Source of the DNA: Burkholderia ubonensis
GTDB taxonomy: Bacteria; Pseudomonadota; Gammaproteobacteria; Burkholderiales; Burkholderiaceae
Direction: 5' to 3'
Assembly (NCBI RefSeq): GCF_902833085.1
Contig: NZ_CADFEB010000004.1
Location: forward strand, 310,001-374,000
DNA: 64,000 nucleotides
Below are positions 49,510 to 62,974 of this stretch, one piece after another; positions within the stretch are counted from its first letter, which is position 1, and every line of letters begins with the position of its first letter. The position numbers were made by a program, and so were the translations under genes. The notes below the pieces were generated by a model, which was not told the origin of the DNA, did not search any database, and saw only the letters and a list, made by a program, of their open reading frames with translations.

Positions 49510-51090
49510 TCAGGCCGGGGCGCGCTCGCTGGCGGCCGCCAGCTCGTGGTGGTAGCGGCCGGTATGCAGCGAAGACGGGCCGAGGCGCGCGTACTTGAAC
49601 ATCAGCGTGATCTCGATGATGAAGAGCGCCGTGTAGAACAGGATGAAGCCGGCCAGGCTCAGGTACAGGTCGGTCGGCGTCAGGCTCGACGCGGACAGGT
49701 GCGTCGGCAGGATGCCCGCGATCGTCCACGGCTGGCGGCCCAGTTCGGCGACGATCCAGCCGAATTCGATCGCGATCCACGGCAGCGGGATCGCCCACAC
49801 CGCATAGCGCAGGAACCAGCGGCGGTTGTCCTGCAGCAGCTCGCGGCGCGCGCAGAACCAGAACGCGGCGACGAACGTCGCAAGGAACAGGAAGCCGAGG
49901 AACACCATGATCCGGAACGAGAAGAACACCGGCGCGACAGGCGGGATGGTCTTCTTCGCGGCGGCCTTGATCTGCTCCGGCGTCGCGTCGATGACCTTCG
50001 GCGTGAACTGCTTGAGCATCAGCCCGTAGCCGAGATATTCCTTGTGCTTGTCGAACTGCTCGCGGGTCGCGGCGCTGGTGTCGCCTTCCTTGATCTTCTG
50101 CAGCGCGCCGTAAGCGATCATCCCGCTCTGGATGTGCTCTTCGCTGCGCTTGGCGAGCTCACGCAGGCCGATCACCGGCTCGTCGATCGAGCGCGTCGCG
50201 ATCAGGCCGAGCGCATACGGGATCTTGATCGCGTAGTCGGTGCGTTCTTCCTGCTGGTTCGGCAGCCCGATCAGCGTGAACGCCGCCGGCGCCGGTGCGG
50301 TCTCCCATTCGGATTCGATCGCGGCGAGCTTCATCTTCTGCACTTCGCCGGTCGTATAGCCGGATTCGTCGCCGAGCACGATCACGCAGAGCGTCGACGC
50401 GAGGCCGAAGCCGGCCGCGACCGCGAACGAGCGCAGCGCGAAATCGGTGTCGCGCTTCTTCAGCAGATACCACGACGACACGCCGAGCACGAACATCGCC
50501 GCCGACACGTAGCCGGCCGACACGGTGTGCACGAACTTCACCTGCGCGACCGGGTTGAACACCACGTCGAACAGGTTCGTCATTTCCATGCGCATCGTCT
50601 GGTAGTTGAACTCGGCGCCGACCGGGTTGTTCATCCAGCCGTTCGCGACGAGGATCCACAGCGCGGACAGGTTCGAGCCGAGCGCGACGAGGAACGTGAC
50701 CATCAGGTGCTTGACCTTCGACAGGCGGTTCCAGCCGAAGAAGAACAGGCCGACGAACGTCGATTCGAGGAAGAACGCCATCAGGCCTTCGACCGCGAGC
50801 GGCACGCCGAAGATGTCGCCGACGTAGTGCGAGTAGTACGACCAGTTCGTGCCGAACTGGAATTCGAGCGTGATGCCGGTCGTCACGCCCATTGCGAAAT
50901 TGATGCCGAACAGCTTGCCCCAGAACTGGGTCATGTCCTTGTAGACCTGCTTGCCGGTCATCACGTAGACGGCTTCCATGACGACGAGCAGCCAGGACAG
51001 GCCGAGGGTCAGCGGTACGAACAGGAAGTGGTAGAGCGCTGTGATGCCGAACTGCAGACGCGACAGATCGACGACTTCGCTACTTATCAT
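49510..51090 (-). CDS. cydA: Cytochrome bd ubiquinol oxidase subunit I
   Basis: Quinol-oxidising and heme-binding subunit, 526 residues. The start [20 protein letters not shown] contains the heme d/b595 ligand region ([18 protein letters not shown]), and the Q-loop and later [18 protein letters not shown] are conserved. The first codons overlap the cydP stop by 11 bases. Confidence 0.97.
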   Translation of the reverse strand: MISSEVVDLSRLQFGITALYHFLFVPLTLGLSWLLVVMEAVYVMTGKQVYKDMTQFWGKLFGINFAMGVTTGITLEFQFGTNWSYYSHYVGDIFGVPLAVEGLMAFFLESTFVGLFFFGWNRLSKVKHLMVTFLVALGSNLSALWILVANGWMNNPVGAEFNYQTMRMEMTNLFDVVFNPVAQVKFVHTVSAGYVSAAMFVLGVSSWYLLKKRDTDFALRSFAVAAGFGLASTLCVIVLGDESGYTTGEVQKMKLAAIESEWETAPAPAAFTLIGLPNQQEERTDYAIKIPYALGLIATRSIDEPVIGLRELAKRSEEHIQSGMIAYGALQKIKEGDTSAATREQFDKHKEYLGYGLMLKQFTPKVIDATPEQIKAAAKKTIPPVAPVFFSFRIMVFLGFLFLATFVAAFWFCARRELLQDNRRWFLRYAVWAIPLPWIAIEFGWIVAELGRQPWTIAGILPTHLSASSLTPTDLYLSLAGFILFYTALFIIEITLMFKYARLGPSSLHTGRYHHELAAASERAPA

Positions 51091-51352
51091 GGTGGTCTCC
51101 CTCGGTAGAGGCGGGGGCCGGCACCGAGAGCAGCTTCTCGGCGACGGCGGCAGGCGGCAACGACATGTGCTTGGCCTGCGGGTGATTGAAGAATGCGTAT
51201 TTGAGCGCCATCAGCAGTGCCAGCTTGACGAGCAGCACGATGGTGATGTCGCGGGCAAGCGTCGGGCCGCGGGCCCACGCGGCGAGGCGACCGCGCCAGC
51301 CGGTCGCGCCGGTCGCGGGCGCGGGCTTTTTATCGATCGAGATCAAGGCCAT
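51080..51352 (-). CDS. cydP: Cytochrome oxidase small subunit CydP-like protein
   Basis: A 90-residue protein with one membrane helix (ITIVLLVKLALLMALKYAFF) followed by NHPQAKHMSLP, matching what I recall of the CydP family encoded upstream of cydA in betaproteobacteria and pseudomonads. It overlaps cydA by 11 bases, so the two are translationally coupled. Its exact role in the oxidase is not settled. Confidence 0.85.
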   Translation of the reverse strand: MALISIDKKPAPATGATGWRGRLAAWARGPTLARDITIVLLVKLALLMALKYAFFNHPQAKHMSLPPAAVAEKLLSVPAPASTEGDHHDK

Positions 51353-51520
51353 TATCCTGAATCGGTTTTAAGCAGGTATTGGGGCGACTCTACGTCGGAT
51401 TGATGACGGCCGTTAAGCAGTTTTTAATCCTGTTGCGCCTGACGCATCAATTTTAAGAGGACACTCGCGACGTGCCGAGTGCCGCGCTGCGGCGGACCGT
51501 CGCGAAGGGATGGTCGAAAC

Positions 51521-51534
51521 TTGAGCTAGATCAA
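51521..51534 (-). promoter_or_regulatory. FNR/ANR-like box upstream of cydP-cydA-cydB-cydX
   Basis: TTGAGCTAGATCAA matches the TTGAT-N4-ATCAA consensus at nine of ten fixed positions. It lies about 170 bases upstream of cydP, so oxygen-responsive control of the high-affinity oxidase is likely. Confidence 0.65.
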
Positions 51535-51593
51535 GCATCGGCGGAACAGCCGGCGTTTGGGTGAATACCCGATTGAATTGGTCAATTTATGGG

Positions 51594-51629
51594 CGAAAAA
51601 AAACCGCTGCCGGGCGGGCAGCGGTTTTC
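51594..51629 (-). terminator. Terminator of rpoH
   Basis: Stem CCGCTGCC (51604-51611) with GGCAGCGG, short GC loop; read on the minus strand it is followed by eight T. It lies 27 bases after the rpoH stop. Confidence 0.92.
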
Positions 51630-51655
51630 TATCAAGCGTTTTAATTCAGCGGGCG

Positions 51656-52591
<936 letters not shown>

Positions 52592-52952
52592 TTAAGAAAA
52601 CTCCTTTGGAATCAGGGATGAACCCCGGTCTCGGATGATTCCGCGGTCAATCTTAGCACTCCCGCAAACTGAGTGCTAATTCCTTAGAGGGGGTGCGGGC
52701 TTTGGAGTTCCCATTTTTCTATCGATTTGACGATGTCGATAGTGTTAGGCGTGACAGCTCGAACGCCCGCAAGTTCCGTAACCTGTTGTTTTTCATGAGA
52801 ATCAGTAGACGATTCCGATTTTTGTAGTTTCGGCAGCAAACCATTTCGTTTCGTGATGCCGATCCGAAAAGTCCTTTACCATACCATTCTGTTCGCTCGA
52901 GCTCAGTCGCCTGGCGGCTGGCTCCGTTCAACCCACAAAGTTGGAGTGTCAG
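52592..52952. other. Divergent control region between rpoH and pagL
   Basis: A 361-base gap without a gene. The rpoH-proximal part holds CIRCE (52653-52679). The pagL-proximal half is AT-rich; I see no clear promoter there. Confidence 0.6.
52653..52679. promoter_or_regulatory. CIRCE element (HrcA operator) upstream of rpoH
   Basis: TTAGCACTC-N9-GAGTGCTAA, a perfect match to the CIRCE consensus, 62 bases before the rpoH start. On the minus strand a TAAGAT -10-like hexamer overlaps its end. Confidence 0.95.
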
Positions 52953-53519
52953 ATGAACAATAAGAACGGTCGGCGGCGGAGCCGGCTTGCGTTGCATGCG
53001 GTCCTGGCGGCGTCGCTGCTGGGCGGTTCAGGGGCAGCGCTGGCGGATCGCTGGGGGATTCAGGCGGGCGGCGGGTTTTCCGATCGCCACAGCATCGACA
53101 AGGGTAACCTCGGCGTGGTCTGGGACCCGGGCTGGACCTGGTGGGAAATCGGCGGCTGGCACTTCGCGTTCGTGATGGAGGGCAACGTCAGCTACTGGCA
53201 TACGAACGGCAACGTCCACACGAGCCTCTGGGAGTTCGGCGCGACGCCGATGCTCCGCTTCATCAAGAGCGCGGGCGCGGTCCGCCCGTACGTCGAAGCC
53301 GGCGCCGGCATCCGCCTGCTGTCTCATCCGACGATTTCGCACGATCTGTCGATGTCGACCGCGTTCCAGTTCGCCGACGTGGCGGGCGTCGGCGTGCAGT
53401 TCGGGCAGCGGCAACAGTACCAGGTCGGCTACCGCTTTCAACATGTGTCTAACGCGGGTATCAAAGAGCCGAATCCTGGTATAAATTTCCACCAGTTCTA
53501 TCTGCAGTACAACTTCTGA
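52953..53519 (+). CDS. pagL: Lipid A 3-O-deacylase PagL-like outer-membrane protein
   Basis: An outer-membrane beta-barrel that removes the 3-position acyl chain of lipid A. The 188 residues start with a signal peptide (cleavage near GAALA), and the C-terminus ends in aromatic FYLQYNF as outer-membrane barrels do. The active-site strand reads FQHVSNAGIKEPNPGIN, giving H164 and S166. The residue twelve after the serine, where P. aeruginosa PagL has its catalytic glutamate, is N178 here; E172 lies nearby. Confidence 0.88.
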   Translation: MNNKNGRRRSRLALHAVLAASLLGGSGAALADRWGIQAGGGFSDRHSIDKGNLGVVWDPGWTWWEIGGWHFAFVMEGNVSYWHTNGNVHTSLWEFGATPMLRFIKSAGAVRPYVEAGAGIRLLSHPTISHDLSMSTAFQFADVAGVGVQFGQRQQYQVGYRFQHVSNAGIKEPNPGINFHQFYLQYNF

Positions 53520-53564
53520 TCCGCACGCCCGCGCACGGCGTGCGCGTTGCCGAGGAGTCAGGCG

Positions 53565-53948
53565 ATGGCGAAGGTGGTCGATGCGATCCGCGCGCTCGAG
53601 CGCGATCGGTTCCGGGCGATGGTGGATGCCGACGGCGAAGTGCTCGACGCGCTGCTGTCGGACAAGGTGTTCTACGTGCACACCAACGGCAAACGGGAAA
53701 CCAAGCAGCAGTTCATCGACGCCATCGCCGCCGGCCGCCGCCGCTATCGCCAGATCGAAATCCAGTCGCAGGACGTGCTGCCCGTGGGCGACGATACCTG
53801 CCTCGTCACCGGGCGCGCGCTGATCGAGATGGAAACGAACAACGGCGGCCTCGTGTTTCCGATTGCGTACACCGCCGTACAGACGCAGGAGCAGGGGCGC
53901 TGGCGCCTGCTCGCGTGGCAGGCGACGCGGTGCGCGACCGAGACATGA
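53565..53948 (+). CDS. NTF2-like (DUF4440-type) protein
   Basis: A 127-residue cone-shaped NTF2-fold protein: AKVVDAIRALERDRFRAMVD at the start, then DKVFYVHTNGKRETKQQFID and a C-terminal GRWRLLAWQATRC. Such proteins have varied or unknown roles. GAGGAG lies nine bases before the ATG. No partner is evident from the neighbours. Confidence 0.82.
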   Translation: MAKVVDAIRALERDRFRAMVDADGEVLDALLSDKVFYVHTNGKRETKQQFIDAIAAGRRRYRQIEIQSQDVLPVGDDTCLVTGRALIEMETNNGGLVFPIAYTAVQTQEQGRWRLLAWQATRCATET

Positions 53949-54067
53949 ACGCGCGTCGCGCTCCTTTTCGTGTCCCGTCCGAAGCGTCCTTCTGGGCCGC
54001 TTCCTGCCGGCCCGCGCAGCGCGGATCGCACGCTGCGCGGGCGGTCTCGCACCGCTCGCTGGCCTAC

Positions 54068-54100
54068 TTCAAACCCTGATTCAAACCGCGATTCAAACCC

Positions 54101-54103
<3 letters not shown>
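54068..54103. repeat. Three tandem 12-bp repeats at the 3' end of leuA
   Basis: TTCAAACCCTGA, TTCAAACCGCGA and TTCAAACCCTTA (54068-54103). The leuA stop codon lies in the copy next to the gene. Confidence 0.85.
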
Positions 54104-55978
<1,875 letters not shown>

Positions 55979-55995
<17 letters not shown>

Positions 55996-56053
55996 ATAGC
56001 GGCCGCGCTAGGCTGCCGGAGGTAATTCGGAGGGTGTTCGGAAAGGAACGCAT
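55979..56053 (-). CDS. leuA leader peptide (24 codons, four rare CTA leucine codons)
   Basis: ATG at 56053 to TAA at 55979 encodes MRSFPNTLRI... ending SLARPLSLRLA. Leucines 15, 19, 21 and 23 are all CTA, a codon almost unused in the surrounding genes, placed directly before the stop. The codons and the following hairpin fit ribosome-mediated attenuation by leucyl-tRNA level. The ribosome site is weak (AGAG about ten bases upstream). Not experimentally known to me. Confidence 0.7.
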
Positions 56054-56190
56054 GAGGGCAACTCTATGCGAAGTCGCCTGCGCCTGTCAAATGGGCCGTT
56101 CCACGGCGCGTTACGGAACGGGCGGATTCGCGGCCGGCGGTGGCGCCACGCGCCCGGCACGAAGGCACGCGCCGAGGCGCAGGCACGGAC

Positions 56191-57174
56191 TTACGCGCCG
56201 ATGCGCGCGATCTGCACGATCGTGTCAACCTGCCGGGCGACCGTCTCCGGCACCGGCATCTCGCCGCGCAGCACGGCGTCCGTCCAGGCCGCGGTCGTGG
56301 CCGCGTCGCGCGATTCCGGCAGCGCGACGGGCGGCGCGTCGGCCGACGAGCGCTCCGCTTCGATCAGCGTGTCGCAGATGCCGTCATGCAGCCAGTCGAC
56401 CTGCACCTGGCGCCGCGTGTCGGCGACCGCCTCGCCTTCGGTGCCGCGCGCGAGCAGCGCACCGCCCAGCGCCGCGTCCGGATGGTCGCGGAACAACTGC
56501 GCGAGACTGTCGCGGTACGGCGGATGCGTGTAGTTGACGAGCCGCAGGCCGGCGGGCGCGAACGGCTGCAGGATCTTCACGAGCGTATGCGTCGAGTTGC
56601 GCACGCCGAGCACGCCGCGCATCGCCAGCAGGCGCGCGAGCTGCGGCGCGAGCGTGTCGATCGGCGCGAACGCGACGCGGCGCTCGGCGAGCATGTCCTC
56701 GATTCCGTCGTGCGACGCCGACGGCGCGATCGACAGCGCATCGAAGATCTCGGCGCTCGTCACGCGGCCCGGGTCGTGCGTGACGCCGTGCACGAGCACC
56801 GGCACGCCTTCGCGCGCGAGCAGGAGCGCGAGCAGCGGCACGAGGTTCGGCTGCTTGCGCGCGCCGTTGTAGCTCGGGATCGACACCGGGCGGAACGCGC
56901 CGTCGCGCACGTGCACGGGCTCGAACGACGCGTGCGCGGCGGCCAGCATCGCGGCCAGCTCGTCGGCGGTCTCGCCCTTCAGTCGATACGCGATCAGGAT
57001 CGCGCCGAGTTCGAGGTCCGACACGCGCGCGTCGAGCATCGCCCGATACAGCTCGAAGGTGTCTTCGGCGGACAGCGCGCGCGCGCCATGCGGACCGCGC
57101 CCGATTTCCTTGATGAAGCGGGCGCTGGGGAACGGCTCGGCGGGGCGGGCGGCGGGATCGAGGGAAGCGGTCAT
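56191..57174 (-). CDS. ybiB: DNA-binding protein YbiB (anthranilate phosphoribosyltransferase-like)
   Basis: A 327-residue TrpD2/YbiB protein. It has the TrpD fold: ALSAEDTFELYRAMLDARVS at the N-terminus and VPVLVHGVTHDPGRVTSAEI in the glycine-rich region. The family has lost tryptophan-pathway activity and binds nucleic acid; it is often SOS-linked in E. coli. Here no LexA box was seen nearby. Confidence 0.9.
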   Translation of the reverse strand: MTASLDPAARPAEPFPSARFIKEIGRGPHGARALSAEDTFELYRAMLDARVSDLELGAILIAYRLKGETADELAAMLAAAHASFEPVHVRDGAFRPVSIPSYNGARKQPNLVPLLALLLAREGVPVLVHGVTHDPGRVTSAEIFDALSIAPSASHDGIEDMLAERRVAFAPIDTLAPQLARLLAMRGVLGVRNSTHTLVKILQPFAPAGLRLVNYTHPPYRDSLAQLFRDHPDAALGGALLARGTEGEAVADTRRQVQVDWLHDGICDTLIEAERSSADAPPVALPESRDAATTAAWTDAVLRGEMPVPETVARQVDTIVQIARIGA

Positions 57175-57421
57175 CGAAGCGGGGTGGGGCGGCCGGCGTC
57201 GGGGCCGCGCATCTGAGGTGAGGAACCTTCCCAGTATCGCATGTGCGCGGATCCGGCAAGCGCGCGGGGGCGCCGCGCCGCGCGCTACACTGATGCATCC
57301 GGCGACGCGTGCGTGTCGGCCTCGGCCCCCGGCGGCCGGCCCGACGCGTGCTGCCCATGCCGCGCACGCCGGCTTCCGGCCTGCGCGTTCACCGGCCGAT
57401 CATGACAACGAGAGACATCCG

Positions 57422-58066
57422 ATGAAGCTTTACAGCTATTTCCGCAGTTCCGCGTCGTATCGCGTGCGGATCGCGCTGCACCTGAAGCAGCTGCCGTTCG
57501 ACTACGTGCCGGTGCACCTGCTGCGCGACGGCGGCCAGCAATTGAAGGACGAATATCGTGCGCTGAGCCCGGATTCGCTGGTGCCGACGCTCGTCGACGG
57601 CGACGCGGCGCTGCAGCAGTCGCTCGCGATCGTCGAGTACCTGGACGAGACTCACCCCGAGCCGCCGCTGCTGCCGAAAGCGCCGCTCGACCGCGCGTAC
57701 GTGCGGTCGATCGCGCTGCAGATCGCATGCGAGATCCACCCGCTCAACAACCTGCGCGTGCTGAAGTACCTGAAGCACATGCTCCAGGTGCCGGAAGAGG
57801 CGAAGAACGACTGGTACCGCCACTGGATCGAGGCGGGGTTCGCGACGCTGGAAGCGCGCCTCGCGAACGATCCGCGCACCGGCAGGCTGTGCTTCGGCGA
57901 CACGCCGACGCTCGCCGACATCTGCGTCGTGCCGCAGGTGTTCAACGCGAACCGCTTCGCGATCGACACGTCGCGCTTCCCGACGATCCAGCGGATCTAC
58001 GACTATGCAATGACACTCGATGCGTTCAAGGCAGCCGCGCCCGGCGCGCAGCCCGACGCCGAGTGA
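57422..58066 (+). CDS. maiA: Maleylacetoacetate isomerase (zeta-class glutathione transferase)
   Basis: Glutathione-dependent isomerisation of maleylacetoacetate to fumarylacetoacetate in tyrosine breakdown. The 214 residues start MKLYSYFRSSASYRVRIALH, where zeta enzymes carry the SSxSxRVRIAL active-site motif; the second serine-cysteine position is Ala here. The C-terminal domain includes DICVVPQVFNANRF. Glutathione comes from the gshAB genes at the left of the window. Confidence 0.93.
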   Translation: MKLYSYFRSSASYRVRIALHLKQLPFDYVPVHLLRDGGQQLKDEYRALSPDSLVPTLVDGDAALQQSLAIVEYLDETHPEPPLLPKAPLDRAYVRSIALQIACEIHPLNNLRVLKYLKHMLQVPEEAKNDWYRHWIEAGFATLEARLANDPRTGRLCFGDTPTLADICVVPQVFNANRFAIDTSRFPTIQRIYDYAMTLDAFKAAAPGAQPDAE

Positions 58067-58093
58067 GGCCGGGTAAGCGCGAGCAGACCGCAT

Positions 58094-58118
58094 GAAAAAG
58101 GGCGCCCGCGGGCGCCCT
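58094..58118 (-). terminator. Terminator of ftsY
   Basis: A 20-base palindrome (58099-58118, AGGGCGCCCG and its complement) followed on the minus strand by TTTTT. It lies 24 bases after the ftsY stop. Confidence 0.85.
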
Positions 58119-58141
58119 GTGTGCGGCAGGATGCGCGGCGC

Positions 58142-59314
58142 TCAGCCGAGCAGCGCGTCCGCGAATTCCACTGCGCTGAACGGCTGCAGGTCCTCGACCT
58201 TCTCGCCGATGCCGATGAAGTAGACGGGCACCGGGCGCTGCCGCGCGATCGCGGCGAGGATGCCGCCCTTCGCGGTGCCGTCGAGCTTCGTGACGATGAG
58301 GCCGGTCAGGCCGAGCGCGTCGTCGAACGCCTTCACCTGCGTGAGCGCGTTCTGGCCCGTGTTCGCGTCGATCACGAGCAGCACTTCGTGCGGCGCGCCG
58401 TCGTGCGCCTTCGAGATCACGCGCTTCACCTTCTTCAGCTCTTCCATCAGGTGCAGCTGCGTCGGCAGGCGGCCGGCGGTGTCGGCCATCATCACGTCGA
58501 TGTTGCGCGCGCGCGCGGCGCTGACCGCATCGAAGATCACCGCGGCCGGATCGCCGCTTTCCTGCTGCACGACCGTCACGTTGTTGCGCTCGCCCCAGAT
58601 CGTCAACTGTTCGCGGGCGGCCGCGCGGAACGTGTCGCCCGCGGCCAGCAGCACCGACTGGTCGAAGCTCTGCAGGTGCTTCGCGAGCTTGCCGATGCTG
58701 GTCGTCTTGCCGGCGCCGTTGACGCCCGCGATCATCATCACGAGCGGCTGCGCGCGGCCGAGCATCAGTGATTTCTCGAGCGGCTTCAGCAGGTCGACGA
58801 GCAGGTCGTGCAGCGCGGCCTTGACCTGCTGCGGATCGGTGAGCCGGCCCGTGCGCACTTTCTCGCGCAGCGCGTCGAGCAGGTATTCGGTCGCGTCGAC
58901 ACCCGCGTCGGACATCAGCAGCGCGGTCTCGAGTTCCTCGTACAGGTCCTCGTCGATCTTCGTGCTGACGAACACGCCGGTGATGCTCGAACTGGTCTTC
59001 GCGAGCCCGGACTTCAGGCGCGCGAGCCACGATTTCTTCGCATTGGGCTCCACGGCGGGCGGCGGGACGATCTCGACCGTCTCGACGACCTCGCCGCGGC
59101 CGCCGTCGGCCGGGGTGACCGTCATCACGACGGCGGGCGCGGCCGGTTGCGGCGCCGCGCCGCCGGTCGGGGGCGCGGATTCGCGCGGGGCCGGCACCGG
59201 CTGCGGCGCGGGTGCATCGACGGACTGCGCGTCCGCCTGCGGCTCGGCGGCCGACGGCGCTTCCGCGGGCGTCGGCTCCTGCGTTTTCTTGAATCGTTTG
59301 AAGAAACTGAACAT
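58142..59314 (-). CDS. ftsY: Signal recognition particle receptor FtsY
   Basis: GTPase that docks SRP-ribosome complexes at the membrane. The start is MFSFFKRFKKTQEP at 59314, giving 390 residues. An N-terminal region rich in Pro, Ala and Glu (about 15-95) precedes the NG domain. GTPase motifs are MIAGVNGAGKTTSIGKLAKH, DTFRAAAREQL, DTAGRLPTQ and TKLDGTAKGG. It diverges from rsmD. Confidence 0.96.
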   Translation of the reverse strand: MFSFFKRFKKTQEPTPAEAPSAAEPQADAQSVDAPAPQPVPAPRESAPPTGGAAPQPAAPAVVMTVTPADGGRGEVVETVEIVPPPAVEPNAKKSWLARLKSGLAKTSSSITGVFVSTKIDEDLYEELETALLMSDAGVDATEYLLDALREKVRTGRLTDPQQVKAALHDLLVDLLKPLEKSLMLGRAQPLVMMIAGVNGAGKTTSIGKLAKHLQSFDQSVLLAAGDTFRAAAREQLTIWGERNNVTVVQQESGDPAAVIFDAVSAARARNIDVMMADTAGRLPTQLHLMEELKKVKRVISKAHDGAPHEVLLVIDANTGQNALTQVKAFDDALGLTGLIVTKLDGTAKGGILAAIARQRPVPVYFIGIGEKVEDLQPFSAVEFADALLG

Positions 59315-59516
59315 GGTCTGGCGTCGGGAAGAGGGCGGTCCGTCGCCGCGGAAGGCGTGGACTGCGTGCGGGCTGCCGCGCGCGACAGCCGAAACCTCGC
59401 ATTTTATCAGGCGCAGCGCGGCGCTCGCGCCAGCGCGCGACGCCGCTGTGGTAACGTGCGCCTGTTTGGCGGCGCGCCCCGTTCGCGCCCGGTCCTCCGT
59501 TCGATATTCCTCCCGC

Positions 59517-60751
<1,235 letters not shown>

Positions 60752-60795
60752 TGCGGCGCCGGCCGATTTCTCCCCGAAGCCGGCCGCCGGCCTGA

Positions 60796-61080
<285 letters not shown>

Positions 61081-61094
61081 CGCAATGAAGGGCC

Positions 61095-61122
61095 GGGCGG
61101 CGCGTGCCGCCCGCGCCGTTTT
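61095..61122 (+). terminator. Hairpin after the ferredoxin gene
   Basis: GGGCGGC (61095-61101) pairs with GCCGCCC (61106-61112), loop GCGT, followed by GCGCCGTTTT. It lies before the convergent hisC. Confidence 0.55.
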
Positions 61123-62189
61123 CAGCCCAGCAGGTCGCGCAGCGCCGCGATGAGCGCGTCGCACTCGGCATCGGTGCCGACGGTGATGCGCAGATGCTGG
61201 TCGATCCGCGGCAGCTTGAAGTGCCGCACGAAAATCTCCCGCTCCTTGAGCCGTGTCGCCAGCGTGGCCGCGTCGTGCGCCGGATGGCGCGCGAACACGA
61301 AATTCGCGGCCGACGGCACGACGTCGAATCCCAGTGCTTCCAGCGCCTGCGTGAGCCGCGTGCGGCTGTCGATCACGCGCCGGCACGTCGCGTCGAAGTA
61401 TGCGTCGTCCTCATAGGCGGCGCGCGCCGCGACCTGCGCGAGGCGGTCGAGCGGGTACGAGTTGAAGCTGTCCTTCACACGGTTGAGCGCGTCGATCAGG
61501 CCGGCATCACCGAATGCGAAGCCGACCCGCATCCCCGCGAGCGAGCGGGCCTTCGACGTCGTATGGACGACCAGCAGGTTCGGATAGCGGTCGATCAGCG
61601 AGATTGCCGACTGCGCGCCGAAATCCACATACGCCTCGTCGATGACGACCGCCGACGACGGATTCGCGGCGGCGATCCGCTCGATGTCCGCGAGCGGCAG
61701 CGCGCGGCCCGTCGGCGCGTTCGGGTTCGGAAACAGCACGCAGCCCGTGTCGTCGAGGTAGTCGTCGACGCGGATCGAGAAATCGTCGGCGAGCGGCAGC
61801 GCCGTGTAGGGCACGCCGTACAGCCGCGCATAGGTCGGATAGAAGCTGTACGTGATGTCGGGGAAGCGCAGCGGCCGCTCGTGCTTGAGCAGCGCCTGGA
61901 ACGTGTGCGCGAGCACTTCGTCGGAGCCGTTGCCGACGAACACCTGGTCCGGCGCGATGCGGTGATGGGCGGCGACCGTCTCGCGCAGCCGGCGCGCGAG
62001 CGGATCGGGGTAGCGGCGCAGCGTGTCGCCGGTCTCGCCGAGCTCGTGCGTGATCGCCGCGACGACGCGCGGCGACGGCGGATAGGGATTCTCGTTGGTG
62101 TTCAGCTTGACCGGATGCGCGAGCGCGGGCTGTTCGCCCGGCACGTAGGGCACGAGTTGCTGAACGACTTCGCTCCAGTAACGGCTCAC
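61122..62189 (-). CDS. hisC: Histidinol-phosphate aminotransferase
   Basis: PLP-dependent transaminase of histidine synthesis, 355 residues. It has the family start ([20 protein letters not shown]) and [20 protein letters not shown]. The PLP lysine is in [20 protein letters not shown], the phosphate-binding stretch is [20 protein letters not shown], and [14 protein letters not shown] is conserved. It stands outside the main histidine operon, so it may be a second copy. Confidence 0.94.
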   Translation of the reverse strand: MSRYWSEVVQQLVPYVPGEQPALAHPVKLNTNENPYPPSPRVVAAITHELGETGDTLRRYPDPLARRLRETVAAHHRIAPDQVFVGNGSDEVLAHTFQALLKHERPLRFPDITYSFYPTYARLYGVPYTALPLADDFSIRVDDYLDDTGCVLFPNPNAPTGRALPLADIERIAAANPSSAVVIDEAYVDFGAQSAISLIDRYPNLLVVHTTSKARSLAGMRVGFAFGDAGLIDALNRVKDSFNSYPLDRLAQVAARAAYEDDAYFDATCRRVIDSRTRLTQALEALGFDVVPSAANFVFARHPAHDAATLATRLKEREIFVRHFKLPRIDQHLRITVGTDAECDALIAALRDLLG

Positions 62190-62260
62190 CGCACGACTCC
62201 TGACGGGTAAAACGACGAGATTACCTCATGCGCGGCATGCGGTGCGTGCGGCGGCTGCGC

Positions 62261-62863
62261 TCAGCCGTTGCGATGCAGCAGCATCGTCGCGCGGTCGAGC
62301 TCGCCCTTGACGACCATCGGCATCACGGCGAGCGCGCGTTCGATCGATGCGTCGATCACGTCCTGCTCCTCGCGGCGCGGCGGCTTCAGCACGAAATTCG
62401 CGACGTCCGGCTTCGCGCCGGCGCGCGCGCTTTCGGGGATCAGGTCGCGCGGATGGCCGATGCCGATCCGCAGTCGCCAGTATTGCTGCGTCGACAGGTG
62501 CGCGGAAATGTCCTTGAGGCCGTTGTGGCCGCCGCTGCCGCCGCCGCGCTTCAGCTTGACGGTGCCGGGCGGCAGGTCGAGCTCGTCGTGCGCGACGAGG
62601 ATCTGGTCGGGCAGGATCTTGAAGAATTGCGCGAGCGCGACGACCGACTGGCCGGAGCGGTTCATGTACGTCTGCGGCTCGAGCAGATGTACTTCCTCGC
62701 CGTGCAGGCGGGCCTTCGCGTAGAAGCCGTGGAAGCGGCGCTCGTCGCGCAGCGTGGCGCCCGCTTCGCGGGCCAGCTGGTCGATCAGCCAGAAGCCGGC
62801 GTTGTGGCGCGTCGCGGTGTATTCCGCCCCGGGATTGCCGAGGCCGACGATCAGTTTGATCAT
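62261..62863 (-). CDS. pth: Peptidyl-tRNA hydrolase
   Basis: Frees tRNA from prematurely released peptidyl-tRNA. The 200 residues start [20 protein letters not shown], holding the asparagine and catalytic histidine, with the general base aspartate in [20 protein letters not shown]. It follows rplY on the same strand, the usual prs-rplY-pth order. Confidence 0.97.
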   Translation of the reverse strand: MIKLIVGLGNPGAEYTATRHNAGFWLIDQLAREAGATLRDERRFHGFYAKARLHGEEVHLLEPQTYMNRSGQSVVALAQFFKILPDQILVAHDELDLPPGTVKLKRGGGSGGHNGLKDISAHLSTQQYWRLRIGIGHPRDLIPESARAGAKPDVANFVLKPPRREEQDVIDASIERALAVMPMVVKGELDRATMLLHRNG

Positions 62864-62898
62864 GACGTTTCGATGGCGGCGGCGAGCCGCCTGGGCGC

Positions 62899-62938
62899 AA
62901 AAAAAGAAAAACCCGCCGGGGGCAAGCCGCGGCGGGTT
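62899..62938 (-). terminator. Terminator or attenuator between rplY and pth
   Basis: AACCCGCC (62910-62917) pairs with GGCGGGTT (62931-62938). On the minus strand the stem is followed by TTTTTCTTTTTTT, so it can end the rplY transcript before pth. Confidence 0.85.
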
Positions 62939-62974
62939 GCGTCGACCGTTTCGGAAAACGGATCGAAAGGGCGC

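Larger units (their letters stand above)
51353..51655 (-). other. Promoter region of the cyd operon and rpoH 3' end
   Basis: No gene. It holds the FNR/ANR-like box at 51521-51534 and the rpoH terminator at 51594-51629. Confidence 0.7.
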
